Shown one piece after another: positions 1 through 10,473 of a stretch of 32,581 bases of DNA. Origin of the DNA: Microbacteriaceae bacterium PS02332 (GTDB taxonomy: Bacteria; Actinomycetota; Actinomycetes; Actinomycetales; Microbacteriaceae); NCBI GenBank assembly GCA_029959645.1, contig JASCOJ010000018.1, forward strand, positions 1 to 32,581, in the 5' to 3' direction. The position numbers and the translations under genes are program-made. Numbering within the stretch: the stretch's first letter is position 1; every line of letters starts with the position of its first letter. The notes under the pieces were generated by a model. The model was not told the origin of the DNA, ran no database searches, and was given only the letters and a program-made list of their open reading frames with translations.

Positions 1-80
1 GGGGGCCGGGCGGGGGGGGGCCGGCCGCGCGCCGGCCCCCCCCGGCGGCCCGGCGCCCCCGCGCGCCCCCCCCCCCCCGG
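1..80. other. Low-complexity G/C sequence at the window edge, probably artefact
   Basis: This stretch is almost only G and C in long homopolymer runs, including a run of C just before the argG stop codon. It codes for nothing recognisable. argH normally follows argG in this operon and would be expected here. The matching G/C noise at the other end of the window suggests poor read quality at a contig end rather than biology. Confidence 0.7.
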
Positions 81-86
81 GACGGG

Positions 87-1283
87 TCAGTTCGCCAGGT
101 CGCGGCGGGCCGAGATCTTGCTGGGGAGCGACCACAGCTCGATGAAGCCCTTCGACAGCGACTGGTCGAAGGTGTCGCCGGTGTCGTACGTCGCGAGGTC
201 GAAGTCGTAGAGGCTCTGCTCCGACTTGCGGCCCGTGACCGTCGCACGGCCGCCGTGCAGCTGCAGACGGATGTCGCCGGACACGTACTCCTGCGTGGAG
301 TCGATGAAGGCGTCGAGGCTGCGCTTCAATCCACCGAACCAGAGGCCGTCGTAGACCAGGTCGGCCCACTCGGACTCGACGCCGCGCTTGTAGCGGTTGA
401 CGTCGCGCTCGAGGGTCAGGCTCTCGAGCTCCTCGTGCGCGGCGATGAGCGCCATCGCGGCCGGGGCCTCGTAGACCTCGCGCGACTTGATGCCGACCAG
501 GCGGTCCTCGACGACGTCGATGCGGCCGACGCCGTGCTTGCCGGCGAGGGCGTTGAGCTCCTGCACGATGCGGAGGACGCTGAAGCGCTGCCCGTCGATC
601 GCGACCGGGACGCCCTGCTCGAAGGTGATGACGACCTCGTCCGCGTCACGCGGCACCGACGGGTCCTGCGTGTAGGCGTACAGGTCCTCGATCGGCGGGT
701 TCCACGGGTCCTCGAGGAACCCGGTCTCCACCGCGCGACCCCAGACGTTCTGGTCGATCGAGTACGGCGACTTCTTGCTCTGCAGGATCGGCAGGTCGTG
801 CTCCTGCGCGTAGACGATGGCCTTGTCGCGGGTCAGCGCGAGGTCACGGACCGGGGCGACGCTGGTGAGGTCGGGCGCGATCGCGGCGACCGCGGCCTCG
901 AAGCGGACCTGGTCGTTGCCCTTGCCGGTGCAACCGTGCGCGACGCTGTCCGCGCCGAGCTGCTTCGCCGTGGTGGCGAGGTGCTTGGCGATGAGCGGGC
1001 GGCTCAGGGCCGAGACCAGCGGGTAGCGCTTCTGGTAGAGCGCGTTCGCCTTGAGCGCGGGGACGAGGTAGTCGTCGGCGAACTCGTCCTTCGCGTCGAC
1101 GACGATGGACTCCACCGCGCCGCAGTCGAGGGCGCGCTGGCGGATGGCGTCCATGTCCTCGCCACCCTGCCCGACGTCGACGGCCAGGGCCACGACCTCC
1201 TTGCCGGTGGCGTCCTTGAGCCAGCCGATCCCGACGGAGGTGTCGAGTCCTCCTGAGTACGCGAGTACGACGCGGTCTGCCAT
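87..1283 (-). CDS. argG: Argininosuccinate synthase
   Basis: This enzyme joins citrulline and aspartate, using ATP, to give argininosuccinate, the penultimate step of arginine synthesis in the cytoplasm. The 398-residue protein has the usual family length. Its N-terminus carries the ATP-binding loop [10 protein letters not shown] (about residues 8-17), and the citrulline/aspartate-binding segment [14 protein letters not shown] follows near residue 115. It starts at ATG with AGGAGAG a few bases upstream. It is the last visible gene of the argCJBDFG cluster and begins only 27 bp after argF, so the two are surely co-transcribed. In M. tuberculosis argR lies between argF and argG; here there is no room for it. 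The end of the gene runs directly into the low-quality left edge, but the stop codon is present and the C-terminus looks intact. Confidence 0.97.
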   Translation of the reverse strand: MADRVVLAYSGGLDTSVGIGWLKDATGKEVVALAVDVGQGGEDMDAIRQRALDCGAVESIVVDAKDEFADDYLVPALKANALYQKRYPLVSALSRPLIAKHLATTAKQLGADSVAHGCTGKGNDQVRFEAAVAAIAPDLTSVAPVRDLALTRDKAIVYAQEHDLPILQSKKSPYSIDQNVWGRAVETGFLEDPWNPPIEDLYAYTQDPSVPRDADEVVITFEQGVPVAIDGQRFSVLRIVQELNALAGKHGVGRIDVVEDRLVGIKSREVYEAPAAMALIAAHEELESLTLERDVNRYKRGVESEWADLVYDGLWFGGLKRSLDAFIDSTQEYVSGDIRLQLHGGRATVTGRKSEQSLYDFDLATYDTGDTFDQSLSKGFIELWSLPSKISARRDLAN

Positions 1284-1310
1284 GGGTTCTCTCCTGTGTG
1301 GTGGTGGTCG

Positions 1311-2252
1311 TCAGTTGCCGCTGGTCGCCGCGTTCGCGGCGAGGAGCCAGGCGAGCAGGGCCTTCTGGGCGTGCAGGCGGTTCTCCGCCTCGTCCCAGAT
1401 GATGCTGCGCGGTCCGTCGATGACCTCGGCGGTCACCTCGAAACCGCGGTCGGCGGGCAGGCAGTGCATGAACACGGCGTCGTCCGCGGCGTGCGCGAGG
1501 AGGTCGTCGTCGACGCGGTAGCCCGCGAAGGTGGCGAGGCGCTCCTGCTTCTCGTCCTCCTTGCCCATCGAGACCCACGTGTCGGTGACGACGACGTCGG
1601 CCCCGACGACCGCGGCGACCGGGTCGGTCACGACGAGCACGGACCCACCGGTCTCGGCGGCACGGTGCTCGGCGTCGGTCACGACCTGCGGCGCGGGCGA
1701 GAACTCGACCGGCGAGGCGACCCGCACGTGCATGCCGGCCGTCGCACACGCCAGCAGGTACGAGTGCGCCATGTTGCTCGCGCCGTCGCCGACGAACGCG
1801 ATCGTCTGCCCGGCCAGGGCACCGCGGTGCTCACGGATGGTGAGCAGGTCGGCGAGGAGCTGGCACGGGTGGAAGTCGTCGGAGAGTGCGTTGACGACGG
1901 GGACCGTGGTGCTGGCGGCCATCTCCTCGAGCCCGGCCTGCGCGTAGGTGCGCCAGACGATCGCCGACACCATGCGCTCGAGCACACGGGCGGTGTCGGT
2001 CGGGGTCTCCTTGCCGCCGAGCTGGCTGTTCGCGGTCGAGATGATGAGCGGACTGCCGCCGAGGTCGCTGATGCCGACGTGGAAGGACACGCGCGTCCGG
2101 GTGGACGACTTGTCGAAGATGACGGCGACGCTCTGCGGACCGGCGAGCGGCTTCGCGCCCCAGCGGTCACGCTTCATCTCCACGGCGAGGTCCAGGATCG
2201 CGGACTGCTCGGCCTGGGTCAGGTCGTCGTCCCGGAGGAAGTGGCGGGTCAT
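1311..2252 (-). CDS. argF: Ornithine carbamoyltransferase
   Basis: The product transfers the carbamoyl group from carbamoyl phosphate to ornithine, giving citrulline. The 313-residue length is normal. The carbamoyl-phosphate motif STRTR lies near residue 50, the ornithine/carbamoyl-phosphate motif HPCQ near residue 128, and the catalytic cysteine motif FMHCLPADRG in the C-terminal third. The start is an ATG whose last bases overlap the argD stop as ATGA. AGGAGA lies 7 nt upstream inside the end of argD, so both an independent ribosome site and translational coupling are possible. A longer open frame upstream is only antisense-like readthrough across argD. Confidence 0.96.
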   Translation of the reverse strand: MTRHFLRDDDLTQAEQSAILDLAVEMKRDRWGAKPLAGPQSVAVIFDKSSTRTRVSFHVGISDLGGSPLIISTANSQLGGKETPTDTARVLERMVSAIVWRTYAQAGLEEMAASTTVPVVNALSDDFHPCQLLADLLTIREHRGALAGQTIAFVGDGASNMAHSYLLACATAGMHVRVASPVEFSPAPQVVTDAEHRAAETGGSVLVVTDPVAAVVGADVVVTDTWVSMGKEDEKQERLATFAGYRVDDDLLAHAADDAVFMHCLPADRGFEVTAEVIDGPRSIIWDEAENRLHAQKALLAWLLAANAATSGN

Positions 2253-3475
2253 GCGGAGGTCTCCTGCTCGGCGCCGGCGACGGCCGCCATGCTCTGGCCG
2301 AGGATCGACAGGAAGGTGTCGATCTCGGCGTCGGACACGATGAGCGGGGGCGCGATGCGCAGGCTCGACTCGTTTGGTGCATTGATGATGAGGCCGCGCC
2401 GCAGCGCCTCGGCGGACACCGCCGCCGCGACGGGCTCGGCCAGCCCGACACCGACGAGCAGGCCGCTGCCACGGACCTCCTCGACGAGCGGGGACGCGAG
2501 GGCCGTGATGCCGTCCCGGATGCGCGCACCCTTCGTGACGGCACCCTCGACCAGGCCGGCTCGCTCGATCTCGGCGAGCACCGCGTTGGCGACGCGCGTC
2601 CCGAGCGGGTTGCCGCCGAAGGTCGACCCGTGCTGCCCGGCGGAGAACAGGTCGGATGCCCAGCCGAAGGTGACGAGTGCGCCGATCGGGAAGCCACCCG
2701 CGATGCCCTTGGCGACCGTGATCGCGTCGGGCGTGACGCCGGTGTTCTGGAACGCGAACCACGCGCCGGTCCGGCCGATGCCGGTCTGGATCTCGTCGAG
2801 GATGAGCAGTGCGCCGTGCTCCTCGGTCAGTCGACGCGCGGCCTGCAGGAAGCCCTCGGGCAGGTCGACCACGCCGGCCTCGCCCTTGATCGGCTCGAGG
2901 ATGACGGCAGCGACGGTGTCGTCGATCGACCGCTCGAGCGCCTCGATCGAGGTCTCGACGTGCTCGACGCCGGCGATCATCGGCAGGAAGTCCTCCTGCA
3001 GCGCGGGCTTGCCGGTGAGCGCGAGCGCGCCCATCGTCCGGCCGTGGAACGCCTGCTGGAGGGCGATGACCTTCGTCTTCCGACCGTCGGCTCCGCGGTT
3101 GAGCCGCGCGAGCTTGAAGGCGGCCTCGTTCGCCTCGGCGCCGGAGTTGCCGAAGTACACGCGCCCGGCATCACCGGCACCGCTGATGCGCTTGAGGCGC
3201 TCGGCGAGTTCGAGCTGCGGCGGCGTCGCGAAGTAGTTCGAGACGTGCACGAGCTTGGCGGCCTGGTCGGTGATCGCCTCGACGAGCGCGGGGTGCGCGT
3301 GGCCGAGCGAGTTCACCGCGATGCCCGCGAGGAAGTCGAGGTACTCGTTGCCGTCCACGTCCCAGACGCGGCAGCCCTCGCCGCGCTCGAGCATGATCTT
3401 CGGCGGCGTCAGGGATCGCATGAGCGACGCCCCGAACCGGTCGTTCCAGGTTGCGGTCTGCGTCTCGGTGCTCAC
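2249..3475 (-). CDS. argD: Acetylornithine aminotransferase
   Basis: A PLP-dependent class III aminotransferase that converts N-acetylglutamate semialdehyde to N-acetylornithine. It may also serve in lysine synthesis as N-succinyl-diaminopimelate aminotransferase; that is known for the family and cannot be decided here. The 408-residue protein has the family landmarks [31 protein letters not shown] (PLP aspartate) and [15 protein letters not shown], whose lysine forms the Schiff base. I chose GTG at 3475 because it overlaps the argB stop as GTGA and has GAGAGGGA upstream. It overlaps argF at its own end by the same 4-base arrangement. Confidence 0.95.
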   Translation of the reverse strand: MSTETQTATWNDRFGASLMRSLTPPKIMLERGEGCRVWDVDGNEYLDFLAGIAVNSLGHAHPALVEAITDQAAKLVHVSNYFATPPQLELAERLKRISGAGDAGRVYFGNSGAEANEAAFKLARLNRGADGRKTKVIALQQAFHGRTMGALALTGKPALQEDFLPMIAGVEHVETSIEALERSIDDTVAAVILEPIKGEAGVVDLPEGFLQAARRLTEEHGALLILDEIQTGIGRTGAWFAFQNTGVTPDAITVAKGIAGGFPIGALVTFGWASDLFSAGQHGSTFGGNPLGTRVANAVLAEIERAGLVEGAVTKGARIRDGITALASPLVEEVRGSGLLVGVGLAEPVAAAVSAEALRRGLIINAPNESSLRIAPPLIVSDAEIDTFLSILGQSMAAVAGAEQETSA

Positions 3476-4506
3476 CGTGCGTTCCCTCTCTCGTCGTGCG
3501 TCGTCGTGCTGTCGTGCTTCGGTGGGGTCGCGGCCTCGCCGGCTGCCCGGCGGCCGATCTCCGCGTGCGTGTTCTCGTTCTCGGTCCGTCGGCTCGGGTC
3601 GGGGATGACCTCGGTGCCCGCACCACGGAGGGTGAACACCTCGAGGAGGATCGAGTGCGGGATCCGGCCGTCGATGATGGTCGCGCCACCCACCCCGCCG
3701 ACCACGGCGTCGAGGCACGCGGTCATCTTCGGGATCATCCCGGACTCGAGCGACGGCAGGAGTTCGCGGAGCTCCTCGACCGCGATGAGGTCGATCACCG
3801 AGTCGCGGTCCGGCCAGTTCCGGTACAGCCCCGGGACGTCGGTCAGCATCATCAGCTTCGACGCGTTCAGGGCGATCGCGAGCGCGGCCGCCGCGGCGTC
3901 GGCGTTCACGTTGAGCGCCTGGCCGGGGTCGGCGTCGTCGATCGCGATGCTCGACACGACGGGGATGCGGTCGGCGCGGATCGCGGCGAGGACCCCGGAC
4001 GGGTCGACGTGCGTGATGTCGCCGACGTGCCCGAGGTCGAAGTACTCGCCGTCGACGACGACGCCCTTCTGCTCGCCGGTGAACAGCGAGCCGCCGTCAC
4101 CGAAGACGCCGACGCCGAGCCCGTCGCCGTGCTCGTTGATGAGGTCGACGATCTCGCGGTTCACCTCGCCGGCGAGGACGTCCCGGACCACGGTGATCGC
4201 CTCGGTCGTCGTCACGCGGTAGCCGCCGCGGAACTCGGACTGGATGCCCTGCTCCTTGAGCGCCGCGGAGATCTGCGGGCCGCCGCCGTGCACGACGACG
4301 GGGTGCAGGCCGGCGTAGCGCAGGTAGACCATGTCCTCGGCGAACGCGCGCTTGAGGTCCTCGTTCACCATCGCGTTGCCGCCGAACTTGACGACGACGA
4401 TCTTGCCGGAGAACCGCTTCAGCCACGGCAGGGACTCGATGAGCGTCGCGGCCTTGACGGTCGCGAACTCGTGCTCTTCTTCCTTCGAGAGGATGTCGTC
4501 GGCCAT
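3472..4506 (-). CDS. argB: Acetylglutamate kinase with a C-terminal extension
   Basis: This enzyme phosphorylates N-acetylglutamate and is usually the arginine-inhibited control point when the pathway is cyclic, as expected here because argJ is present. The amino acid kinase fold is clear: VVKFGGNAM near residue 38, HGGGPQI near 73, and [15 protein letters not shown] in the second half. The enzyme fold ends around residue 305 (after [12 protein letters not shown]). A further 35-40 hydrophilic residues rich in Arg, Thr, Glu and His follow, so the 344-residue total exceeds the usual 290-300. This tail reaches exactly into the GTGA overlap with argD. The ATG shares one base with the argJ stop (TGATG), and no strong ribosome site is visible, so translation is probably coupled to argJ. 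Confidence 0.95.
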   Translation of the reverse strand: MADDILSKEEEHEFATVKAATLIESLPWLKRFSGKIVVVKFGGNAMVNEDLKRAFAEDMVYLRYAGLHPVVVHGGGPQISAALKEQGIQSEFRGGYRVTTTEAITVVRDVLAGEVNREIVDLINEHGDGLGVGVFGDGGSLFTGEQKGVVVDGEYFDLGHVGDITHVDPSGVLAAIRADRIPVVSSIAIDDADPGQALNVNADAAAAALAIALNASKLMMLTDVPGLYRNWPDRDSVIDLIAVEELRELLPSLESGMIPKMTACLDAVVGGVGGATIIDGRIPHSILLEVFTLRGAGTEVIPDPSRRTENENTHAEIGRRAAGEAATPPKHDSTTTHDERGNAR

Positions 4507-5708
4507 CAGCTGGAGTACGCGCTGTTCTCGTGGACGTAGTCGTGCGTCAGGTCGTTCGTGAGGATCGTCGCCGTGGCGGACCCCACCCCGAGGTCGATGA
4601 GCACCCGGGTGTCCCGCGGCGTGAGGTCGACCTCGTCACTCGGGCGGTCGGGAGCGCCCGCGTGGCACACACGGACCCCGTTCATCGAGACGTCGACGGC
4701 GTACGGGTCGAACTCGGCGTCGGTCGTGCCGATCGCCGCGAGGACCCGGCCCCAGTTCGGGTCGTTGCCGAACACCGCTGCCTTGAAGAGGTTGTTCCGG
4801 GCGACGCTCCGCCCCACGGTGACCGCGTCGTCCTCGCTCACGGCGCCGACGACCTCGATCGCGATGTCGTGGCTCGCACCCTCGGCGTCCTGCTGGAGCT
4901 GCCGCGCGAGGTCGGCGCACACCGCGGTGACGGCCTCCTGGAAGCCCTCCGCGGGCGGCGTGACGCCGGACGCGCCGGACGACATGAGCACCACGGTGTC
5001 GTTCGTCGACATGCAGCCGTCCGAGTCGACCCGGTCGAAGGTGACGCGCGTGGCCGCCCGGAGCGAGCGGTCGAGGTCGTCGGCCGCGACGACCGCGTCG
5101 GTGGTGAGGACCACGAGCATCGTCGCCAGGCCGGGCGCGAGCATGCCGGCACCCTTCGCCATGCCGCCGACGGTCCAGCCGTCCTGCGTGTGCACCGCCT
5201 GCTTCGCTCGGGTGTCGGTCGTCATGATCGCGGTGGCGGCCGCCTGGCCCCCGTCCGCGGTGAGCGCCGCGCTCGCCAGGTCGACGCCGCGGAGCACGCC
5301 GTCCCGGAAGGTCTGGTCGCCGACGCCGATGAGGCCGGTTGAGCAGACCACGACGTCGCCGGCGCCGACGCCGAGGGCCTCCCCCACGGCCTCCGCCGTG
5401 AGGTGCGTGGTCTGGAAGCCGAACGGGCCGGTGAAGCAGTTCGCGCCGCCGGAGTTCAGGAACACGGCACGGGCGACGCCGTCACCGACGACCTGGCGCG
5501 ACCAGATGACGGGGTGGGCCTGGGCGCGGTTGCTCGTGAAGACCGCGGCGACGGCGTCGTCGGGTCCGTCGTTGACGACGAGGGCGACGTCCGGCTTGCC
5601 GCTCGTCTTGAGACCGGCCGTGACGCCGGCCGCGCGGAACCCGGCGGCGGCGGTCACGCCCGTCGCGGGCTGCGAGGTCTGGGCGGGCTGCGTGTTCTGG
5701 TCGGTCAC
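4506..5708 (-). CDS. argJ: Bifunctional ornithine acetyltransferase / N-acetylglutamate synthase
   Basis: The product moves the acetyl group from N-acetylornithine to glutamate, recycling acetyl within the pathway; some members also use acetyl-CoA. It is made as a precursor that cleaves itself before a threonine. The cleavage motif is visible as LATMLV (ATML) near the middle of the 400-residue protein, inside [18 protein letters not shown], and splits it into alpha and beta chains. SGGANCFTG and [15 protein letters not shown] are further family signatures. The start is GTG at 5708, overlapping the argC stop as GTGA, with GGAG 7 nt upstream. The first 15 residues are Gln/Thr/Pro-rich and vary in the family. 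Confidence 0.95.
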   Translation of the reverse strand: MTDQNTQPAQTSQPATGVTAAAGFRAAGVTAGLKTSGKPDVALVVNDGPDDAVAAVFTSNRAQAHPVIWSRQVVGDGVARAVFLNSGGANCFTGPFGFQTTHLTAEAVGEALGVGAGDVVVCSTGLIGVGDQTFRDGVLRGVDLASAALTADGGQAAATAIMTTDTRAKQAVHTQDGWTVGGMAKGAGMLAPGLATMLVVLTTDAVVAADDLDRSLRAATRVTFDRVDSDGCMSTNDTVVLMSSGASGVTPPAEGFQEAVTAVCADLARQLQQDAEGASHDIAIEVVGAVSEDDAVTVGRSVARNNLFKAAVFGNDPNWGRVLAAIGTTDAEFDPYAVDVSMNGVRVCHAGAPDRPSDEVDLTPRDTRVLIDLGVGSATATILTNDLTHDYVHENSAYSS

Positions 5709-6802
5709 GGGGCGACTCCGTCCACGGTCAGGCCGAGGGTCTCGGGGAACCCGAGGGCGATGTTGGCGGACTGGATCGCCGCGCCGGCGGTGCCCTTCGC
5801 GAGGTTGTCGAGGGCGCTCACGGCGACGACCCGACCGGCGGCCTCGTCGACCGCGATCCCGACCAGGGCCGTGTTGGCCCCGACGGTGTCGGCGGTGCGG
5901 GGGAACTCCCCCTCGGGCAGGAGGTGCACGAACGGCTCGTCGGCGTAGGCCTGCTCCCAGGCGAGTCGCACGTCGCGCGCGGTGACGCCGGGCGCGAGCC
6001 GCGCCGTCGTCGTCGCGAGGATGCCGCGGGACATCGGCACGAGGACGGGCGTGAACGAGATCCGCACGTCCGCGGCTCCCGCGACCCGCAGGTTCTGCTG
6101 GATCTCCGGGACGTGCCGGTGTGACCCGCCGACGGCGTAGGCGCTGGCCGACCCCATGATCTCGGACGCGAGGTAGGTCGTGGCGAGCTTCTTGCCGGCG
6201 CCGCTCGGACCCACGCTGAGCACGGCGACGAGGTCGTCCGCCTCGACGAGTCCGGCGTGCACCCCGGGCTGGATGCCGAGCGTGACGGCGGTGACGTTGC
6301 ACCCGGGGACCGCGATGCGCTTCGTCCCGACGAGCTCGGTCCGCTGCGTGCCCCGGGGCTGGATGTCGTCGACGTCACGCCACTCGTCGGCAGCGCCCGG
6401 TGCCGGTGCCGCGTGGAGCAGTTCCGGCAGTCCGTACGTCCACGCGCCGTGGTGCTCGCCGCCGTAGAAGGCCGCCCACGCGCGCTCGTCGGTGAGGCGG
6501 TGGTCCGCGCCACAGTCGACGACGAGGGTGTCGTCGTCGAGCTCGGCAGCGATCGCCCCGGACTGTCCGTGCGGCAGCGCGAGGAACACCACGTCGTGCC
6601 CACGGAGCTGCTCGGCGGTCGTCTCGACGAGGGTGAGGTGCGCCAGCGAGCGCAGGTGCGGCTGGGTCGCGACGAGCGGCTGCCCCGCGTTGGAGAACGC
6701 GGTCACCGTCCGCACGTCGAACTCGGGATGGGCGGCGAGGATGCGCAGCAGCTCACCACCCGCGTAGCCGCTGGCTCCCGCCACGGCGACGGATACGGAC
6801 AT
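5705..6802 (-). CDS. argC: N-acetyl-gamma-glutamyl-phosphate reductase
   Basis: This NADPH-dependent enzyme reduces N-acetylglutamyl phosphate to the semialdehyde. The NADP-binding turn [14 protein letters not shown] is at the N-terminus, and the catalytic cysteine lies in [22 protein letters not shown] and [11 protein letters not shown]-type sequence (seen as [11 protein letters not shown]) complete the signature. I use ATG at 6802 (365 residues) because AGGTGG lies 5 nt upstream; an in-frame GTG three codons earlier has no suitable site. It is the first arg gene. The 71 bp to pheT contain no clear -10 box, so the arg genes may partly be read through from pheST. Confidence 0.95.
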   Translation of the reverse strand: MSVSVAVAGASGYAGGELLRILAAHPEFDVRTVTAFSNAGQPLVATQPHLRSLAHLTLVETTAEQLRGHDVVFLALPHGQSGAIAAELDDDTLVVDCGADHRLTDERAWAAFYGGEHHGAWTYGLPELLHAAPAPGAADEWRDVDDIQPRGTQRTELVGTKRIAVPGCNVTAVTLGIQPGVHAGLVEADDLVAVLSVGPSGAGKKLATTYLASEIMGSASAYAVGGSHRHVPEIQQNLRVAGAADVRISFTPVLVPMSRGILATTTARLAPGVTARDVRLAWEQAYADEPFVHLLPEGEFPRTADTVGANTALVGIAVDEAAGRVVAVSALDNLAKGTAGAAIQSANIALGFPETLGLTVDGVAP

Positions 6803-6859
6803 GGGTTCCACCTTTGGTCGGACTGGTCGTCGAACGTCGGAGGCGGCGACCCCGGGCGG

Positions 6860-6876
6860 TGATCCGACGTGGATCA
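6860..6876. promoter_or_regulatory. Short perfect inverted repeat upstream of argC
   Basis: TGATCC, five bases, then GGATCA form a perfect 6-bp inverted repeat between pheT and argC; it overlaps the pheT stop codon. It could be an operator half-site pair or a weak RNA hairpin. It does not resemble an ARG box closely, and its function is unknown. Confidence 0.25.
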
Positions 6877-9366
6877 GTCGCGCAGGGTCGCCCCGAATCG
6901 CTCGCCGGCACGTCGGACGGCGCCGTCGCGGGCCTCGGAGGCCTCGGCAGCGGTCAGGGTGCGGTCCGTGGCGCGGAAGCGCAGGGCGAACGTCAGGGAC
7001 TTCTGTCCCTCGTCCACGCCGGCACCCCGGTAGTCATCCACGAGGCGAGCATACTCCAACAGCGCTCCGGCGCCCTCGCGGACCACGTCGAGGACGTCCC
7101 CGGCCGGCACGTCGACGTCCACGACGAGCGAGAGGTCCTGCGTCGCCGCGGGGTACGTCACGATCGCGGCGACGTCGACCACGTCCGGTGCCGCGACGAC
7201 GAGGGCGTCGAGGTCGAGCTCGAGCACGGCGACGACCCGCGGGAGGTCGGACTCGGCCGCGAGCTCCGGCAGCAGCTCCCCGGCGACGCCGACCACCGTG
7301 CCGTCGACGAGCAGTGCGGCAGCGCGCCCCGGGTGCAGCGACGGGTGGGTCGTCTGTGCGACGGTCAGGTCGACACCGACGGCCCACGCGACGGTCCGCG
7401 CGACGTCGAGAGCGTCGGCGACACCGTACGGCGCGGGCTGGACGCCCGGCTGCTTCAGGACCGCGGACCCGGTCAGCAGTGCGCTCACGTGGAACGGCTG
7501 CGCCGGGAGTGCGGCGTCGAGTGCGGCGAGGACCTCCGGCGTCGGGCGGGCGGCACCGACCGGCACCTCGGGGGTCCCGAGCGCGACGCCCTCGACGGGC
7601 AGGAACACGCGGGAGGTCTCGGACACGGCCACGTCGACCAGACCACGCGACAGGTTGCGCTTCGCGACGTCGACGAGGGCCGGCAGGCCACTGCGCCGCA
7701 GTCGGTTCAGTTCGCTGTCGAGGGCGTTCGCGAGCACCACGCTGGGGCCGCCGGTCGGGTCGATGCCCGGGTACGCGGCAGCGGTGGCAGCCGAAACGAA
7801 CGGCGCCGTCACCACCTCGGTGAGCCCGGCGGCGGCCAGCGCCGCGGACACGCGACGGCGGGCCTGCTGCGGACCGGTGAGGCCGCGTCCGGGAGGCGCG
7901 ACCGGCAGGATGCTCGGGATCCGACCGTAGCCGACGATCCGGGCGACCTCCTCGACCAGCGACACGTCGTCGACGAGGTCCGGACGCCAGGTGGGCGGCG
8001 TGACGGCGAGCACGTCGCCGTCGGACTCCACCGTCGCACCGAGGGCGCGGAGCGTCCCGATGACCTCGGACTCGGTGTACTCGACGCCGACGAGGGCGGC
8101 GGCCTTGCCGGGGCGCATGGTCACGACGGGCCGGGCGGCGGGGTCGACGAGCGTCGAACCGAGCGGGTCCGCGGTGCCGCCGGCGAGGTCGACCAGCAGC
8201 TCGACGGCGCGGGCTGCGGCGGCCTCGGCCACGAGCGGGTCGACGCCGCGCTCGAACCGGCGCGAGGCCTCGCTCGGGAGCTTGTGTCGACGAGCGGTGC
8301 GGGCGATCGAGACCTGGTCGAAGCGGGCGGCCTCGATGAGGACGTCGGTCGTGGCGTCGGTGATCTCCGTACGGGCGCCGCCCATGACACCGGCGAGGCC
8401 CACGGCCCCGTCGTCGTCGGCGATCACGAGGTCCTCGGCGTCGAGCCGGCGAGCGACCCCGTCGAGCGTGGTGAGTTGCTCGCCGGCAGACGCACGGCGG
8501 ACGGTGAGGCCGCCCTGCACCGTGGCGAGGTCGTACCCGTGGAGCGGCTGCCCGAGTTCGAGCATGACGTAGTTCGTGACGTCGACCGGCAGCGAGATCG
8601 AGCGGATGCCCGCGAGCGTGAGGCGGGACACCATCTCCGGCGGTGTCGGCCGGGTCGCGTCGACGCCGCGGACGACCCGGGTGACGAACGTGCTCGCGCC
8701 GACGCGGCCGCGGATCGGAGCCTGGTCGTCGATGGTGACCCGGAAGCCGTCGCCGCTGCGGGGCGGAACGCGATCGGCGGGGTCGGAGAAGGTGGCTCCG
8801 GTGGCGAGTGCGTACTCGCGGGCGACCCCGCGCATGCTCATCGCGTAGCCGCGGTCCGGCGTCACGTTGATCTCCACCGCGGCGTCGTCGAGGCCGAGCA
8901 GCGCGATCGCGTCCGCGCCGACCTCCGGCTCGAGGCCGAGGTCGGCGAAGCGGAGGATGCCGTCGTGCTCGTCGCCGAGCCCGAGTTCGCGGGCGGAGGC
9001 GATCATGCCGTCGGACACGTGGCCGTACGTCTTGCGCGCGGCGATCGGGAACGGGCCGGGCAGCACGGCGCCCGGCAACGTGACCACGACCAGGTCGCCC
9101 ACGTCGAAGTTGTGCGCGCCGCAGACGATGCCACGGGGCTCGGGCTCACCGACGTCCACCTGGCACCAGTTGATCGTCTTGCCGTTCTTCTGCGGCTCCG
9201 GGACACGTTCGAGGACCCGACCGACCACGACGGGCCCGCTCAGGTCGAAGGTGTGCACGGCTTCTTCCTCGAACCCGACCGACACGAGGGCCGCGTGCAC
9301 GTGCTCGAGCGTGACGTCGTCGGGCAGGTCGACGGACTCGCCGAGCCAGCGGAGTGGGACGCGCAT
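6874..9366 (-). CDS. pheT: Phenylalanyl-tRNA synthetase beta subunit
   Basis: The beta chain of the alpha2-beta2 enzyme that charges tRNA-Phe; it holds the editing site and binds tRNA. The 830-residue protein has the usual order of domains. An OB-fold tRNA-binding domain comes first (about residues 40-150, containing [19 protein letters not shown]), then the B3/B4 editing domain, then B5 (about 400-475, with [20 protein letters not shown]). A synthetase-like core follows, and a C-terminal anticodon-binding FDX-ACB domain starts near [16 protein letters not shown]. Its ATG shares one base with the pheS stop (TGATG), as in most pheST operons. Confidence 0.97.
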   Translation of the reverse strand: MRVPLRWLGESVDLPDDVTLEHVHAALVSVGFEEEAVHTFDLSGPVVVGRVLERVPEPQKNGKTINWCQVDVGEPEPRGIVCGAHNFDVGDLVVVTLPGAVLPGPFPIAARKTYGHVSDGMIASARELGLGDEHDGILRFADLGLEPEVGADAIALLGLDDAAVEINVTPDRGYAMSMRGVAREYALATGATFSDPADRVPPRSGDGFRVTIDDQAPIRGRVGASTFVTRVVRGVDATRPTPPEMVSRLTLAGIRSISLPVDVTNYVMLELGQPLHGYDLATVQGGLTVRRASAGEQLTTLDGVARRLDAEDLVIADDDGAVGLAGVMGGARTEITDATTDVLIEAARFDQVSIARTARRHKLPSEASRRFERGVDPLVAEAAAARAVELLVDLAGGTADPLGSTLVDPAARPVVTMRPGKAAALVGVEYTESEVIGTLRALGATVESDGDVLAVTPPTWRPDLVDDVSLVEEVARIVGYGRIPSILPVAPPGRGLTGPQQARRRVSAALAAAGLTEVVTAPFVSAATAAAYPGIDPTGGPSVVLANALDSELNRLRRSGLPALVDVAKRNLSRGLVDVAVSETSRVFLPVEGVALGTPEVPVGAARPTPEVLAALDAALPAQPFHVSALLTGSAVLKQPGVQPAPYGVADALDVARTVAWAVGVDLTVAQTTHPSLHPGRAAALLVDGTVVGVAGELLPELAAESDLPRVVAVLELDLDALVVAAPDVVDVAAIVTYPAATQDLSLVVDVDVPAGDVLDVVREGAGALLEYARLVDDYRGAGVDEGQKSLTFALRFRATDRTLTAAEASEARDGAVRRAGERFGATLRD

Positions 9367-10406
9367 CAGACCACCGTTCCGAACTGCTGCGAGAAGCGGA
9401 GGTCGCCCTCGAGGAAGTCACGCATGTCGTTCAGGCCGTTGCGGAACTGCAGCGTCCGCTCGATGCCCATGCCGAACGCGAAGCCCTGGTACTCGTCCGG
9501 GTCGATGCCCGCGGCGCGCAGGACGTTCGGGTTGACCATCCCGCACCCGCCCCACTCGACCCAGCGCGGGCCACCCTTGGCGTTCGGCTGCCAGACGTCC
9601 ATCTCGGCGCTCGGCTCGGTGAACGGGAAGTAGTTCGGGCGGAGACGTATCTGCGCCTCGGCGCCGAAGACCTGCCGGGCGAAGTGCTCGAGCGTGCCGC
9701 GGAGGTGCGCCATCGTCAGACCCTTGTCGATCGCGATGCCCTCGACCTGGGTGAAGACCGGCAGGTGGGTGGCGTCGAGCTCGTCGGCACGGTAGACCCG
9801 CCCCGGAGCGATCACGTAGAGGGGCAGCTCGCGGGACAGGAGCGAGCGGACCTGCACCGGCGACGTGTGCGTGCGCATCACCAGGTGCCGCTCGACCGGC
9901 TCGACGAAGAGCGTGTCGGCCATCGCCCGCGCGGGGTGGTCGGGGTCGAAGTTCAGCGCGTCGAAGTTGAACCACTCGTGCTCGAGCTCGGGGCCCTCAG
10001 CAACCTCCCACCCCATGCCGACGAAGACGTCCGCGACGGCCTCGTTGAGCAGGGACAGCGGGTGCCGGGAGCCCGGCGGGCGCCGGGTCGGCAGGGCGGT
10101 GACGTCGAGGCGCTCGGCGTCGAGACGCGCGCGCTCCTCGGCGACCGCCAGCTCGGACTCCTGCGCCGCGATCGCCTGGTTCACCCGGGCGCGGGCCTGG
10201 CCGACGAGCTTGCCGGCCGCGGCCTTCTGCTCGGGCGGGACGCTCCGCATCGACGCGTTCATCCGCGCCAACGTGGACTGCTCGCCGGTGTGCTCGTTCC
10301 GGGCCTGCTTCAGCTCGGCGACGGTCGTCGCGGCACCGACCGCGGCGAGGGCCGCGGCGACGGCGTCGGCGACGGCCGGTTCGCTGATCTCGAGGGGTTC
10401 TGACAC
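9366..10406 (-). CDS. pheS: Phenylalanyl-tRNA synthetase alpha subunit
   Basis: The catalytic chain of phenylalanyl-tRNA synthetase, a class II enzyme. The 346-residue protein has an N-terminal coiled-coil region (about 15-90), then class II motif 2 around MRTHTSPVQVRSL and motif 3 as GFAFGMGIERTLQFRNG near the end. EPSAEMDVW is also typical. There is no Shine-Dalgarno sequence. A TTG nine bases further upstream is in frame, but I chose GTG at 10406 because a -10-like TAGGCT ends 8 nt before it, which would give a leaderless or almost leaderless mRNA. Gene order tsnR-pheS-pheT-argC matches M. tuberculosis. Confidence 0.95.
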   Translation of the reverse strand: MSEPLEISEPAVADAVAAALAAVGAATTVAELKQARNEHTGEQSTLARMNASMRSVPPEQKAAAGKLVGQARARVNQAIAAQESELAVAEERARLDAERLDVTALPTRRPPGSRHPLSLLNEAVADVFVGMGWEVAEGPELEHEWFNFDALNFDPDHPARAMADTLFVEPVERHLVMRTHTSPVQVRSLLSRELPLYVIAPGRVYRADELDATHLPVFTQVEGIAIDKGLTMAHLRGTLEHFARQVFGAEAQIRLRPNYFPFTEPSAEMDVWQPNAKGGPRWVEWGGCGMVNPNVLRAAGIDPDEYQGFAFGMGIERTLQFRNGLNDMRDFLEGDLRFSQQFGTVV

Positions 10407-10414
10407 GGGAACCA

Positions 10415-10420
10415 AGCCTA
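10415..10420 (-). promoter_or_regulatory. Candidate -10 box of pheS
   Basis: On the minus strand TAGGCT (TANNNT) ends 8 nt before the GTG of pheS, in a 67-bp gap that has no Shine-Dalgarno sequence. A leaderless pheST transcript would explain this. No convincing -35 box is seen. Confidence 0.4.
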
Positions 10421-10473
10421 CCGGCCGACGGGATACCGCCTCGTGTACCGGTCGGACGGGTGGACGAGCGCTG

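Noticed and set aside
6814-9633. A 939-codon open frame on the plus strand
   Set aside because: It is antisense to pheT, which is unmistakable; composition is that of a shadow frame.
10407-10473. T-box or other riboswitch before pheST
   Set aside because: The gap is only 67 bp and contains no T-box motif, specifier loop or terminator; a leaderless start fits better.
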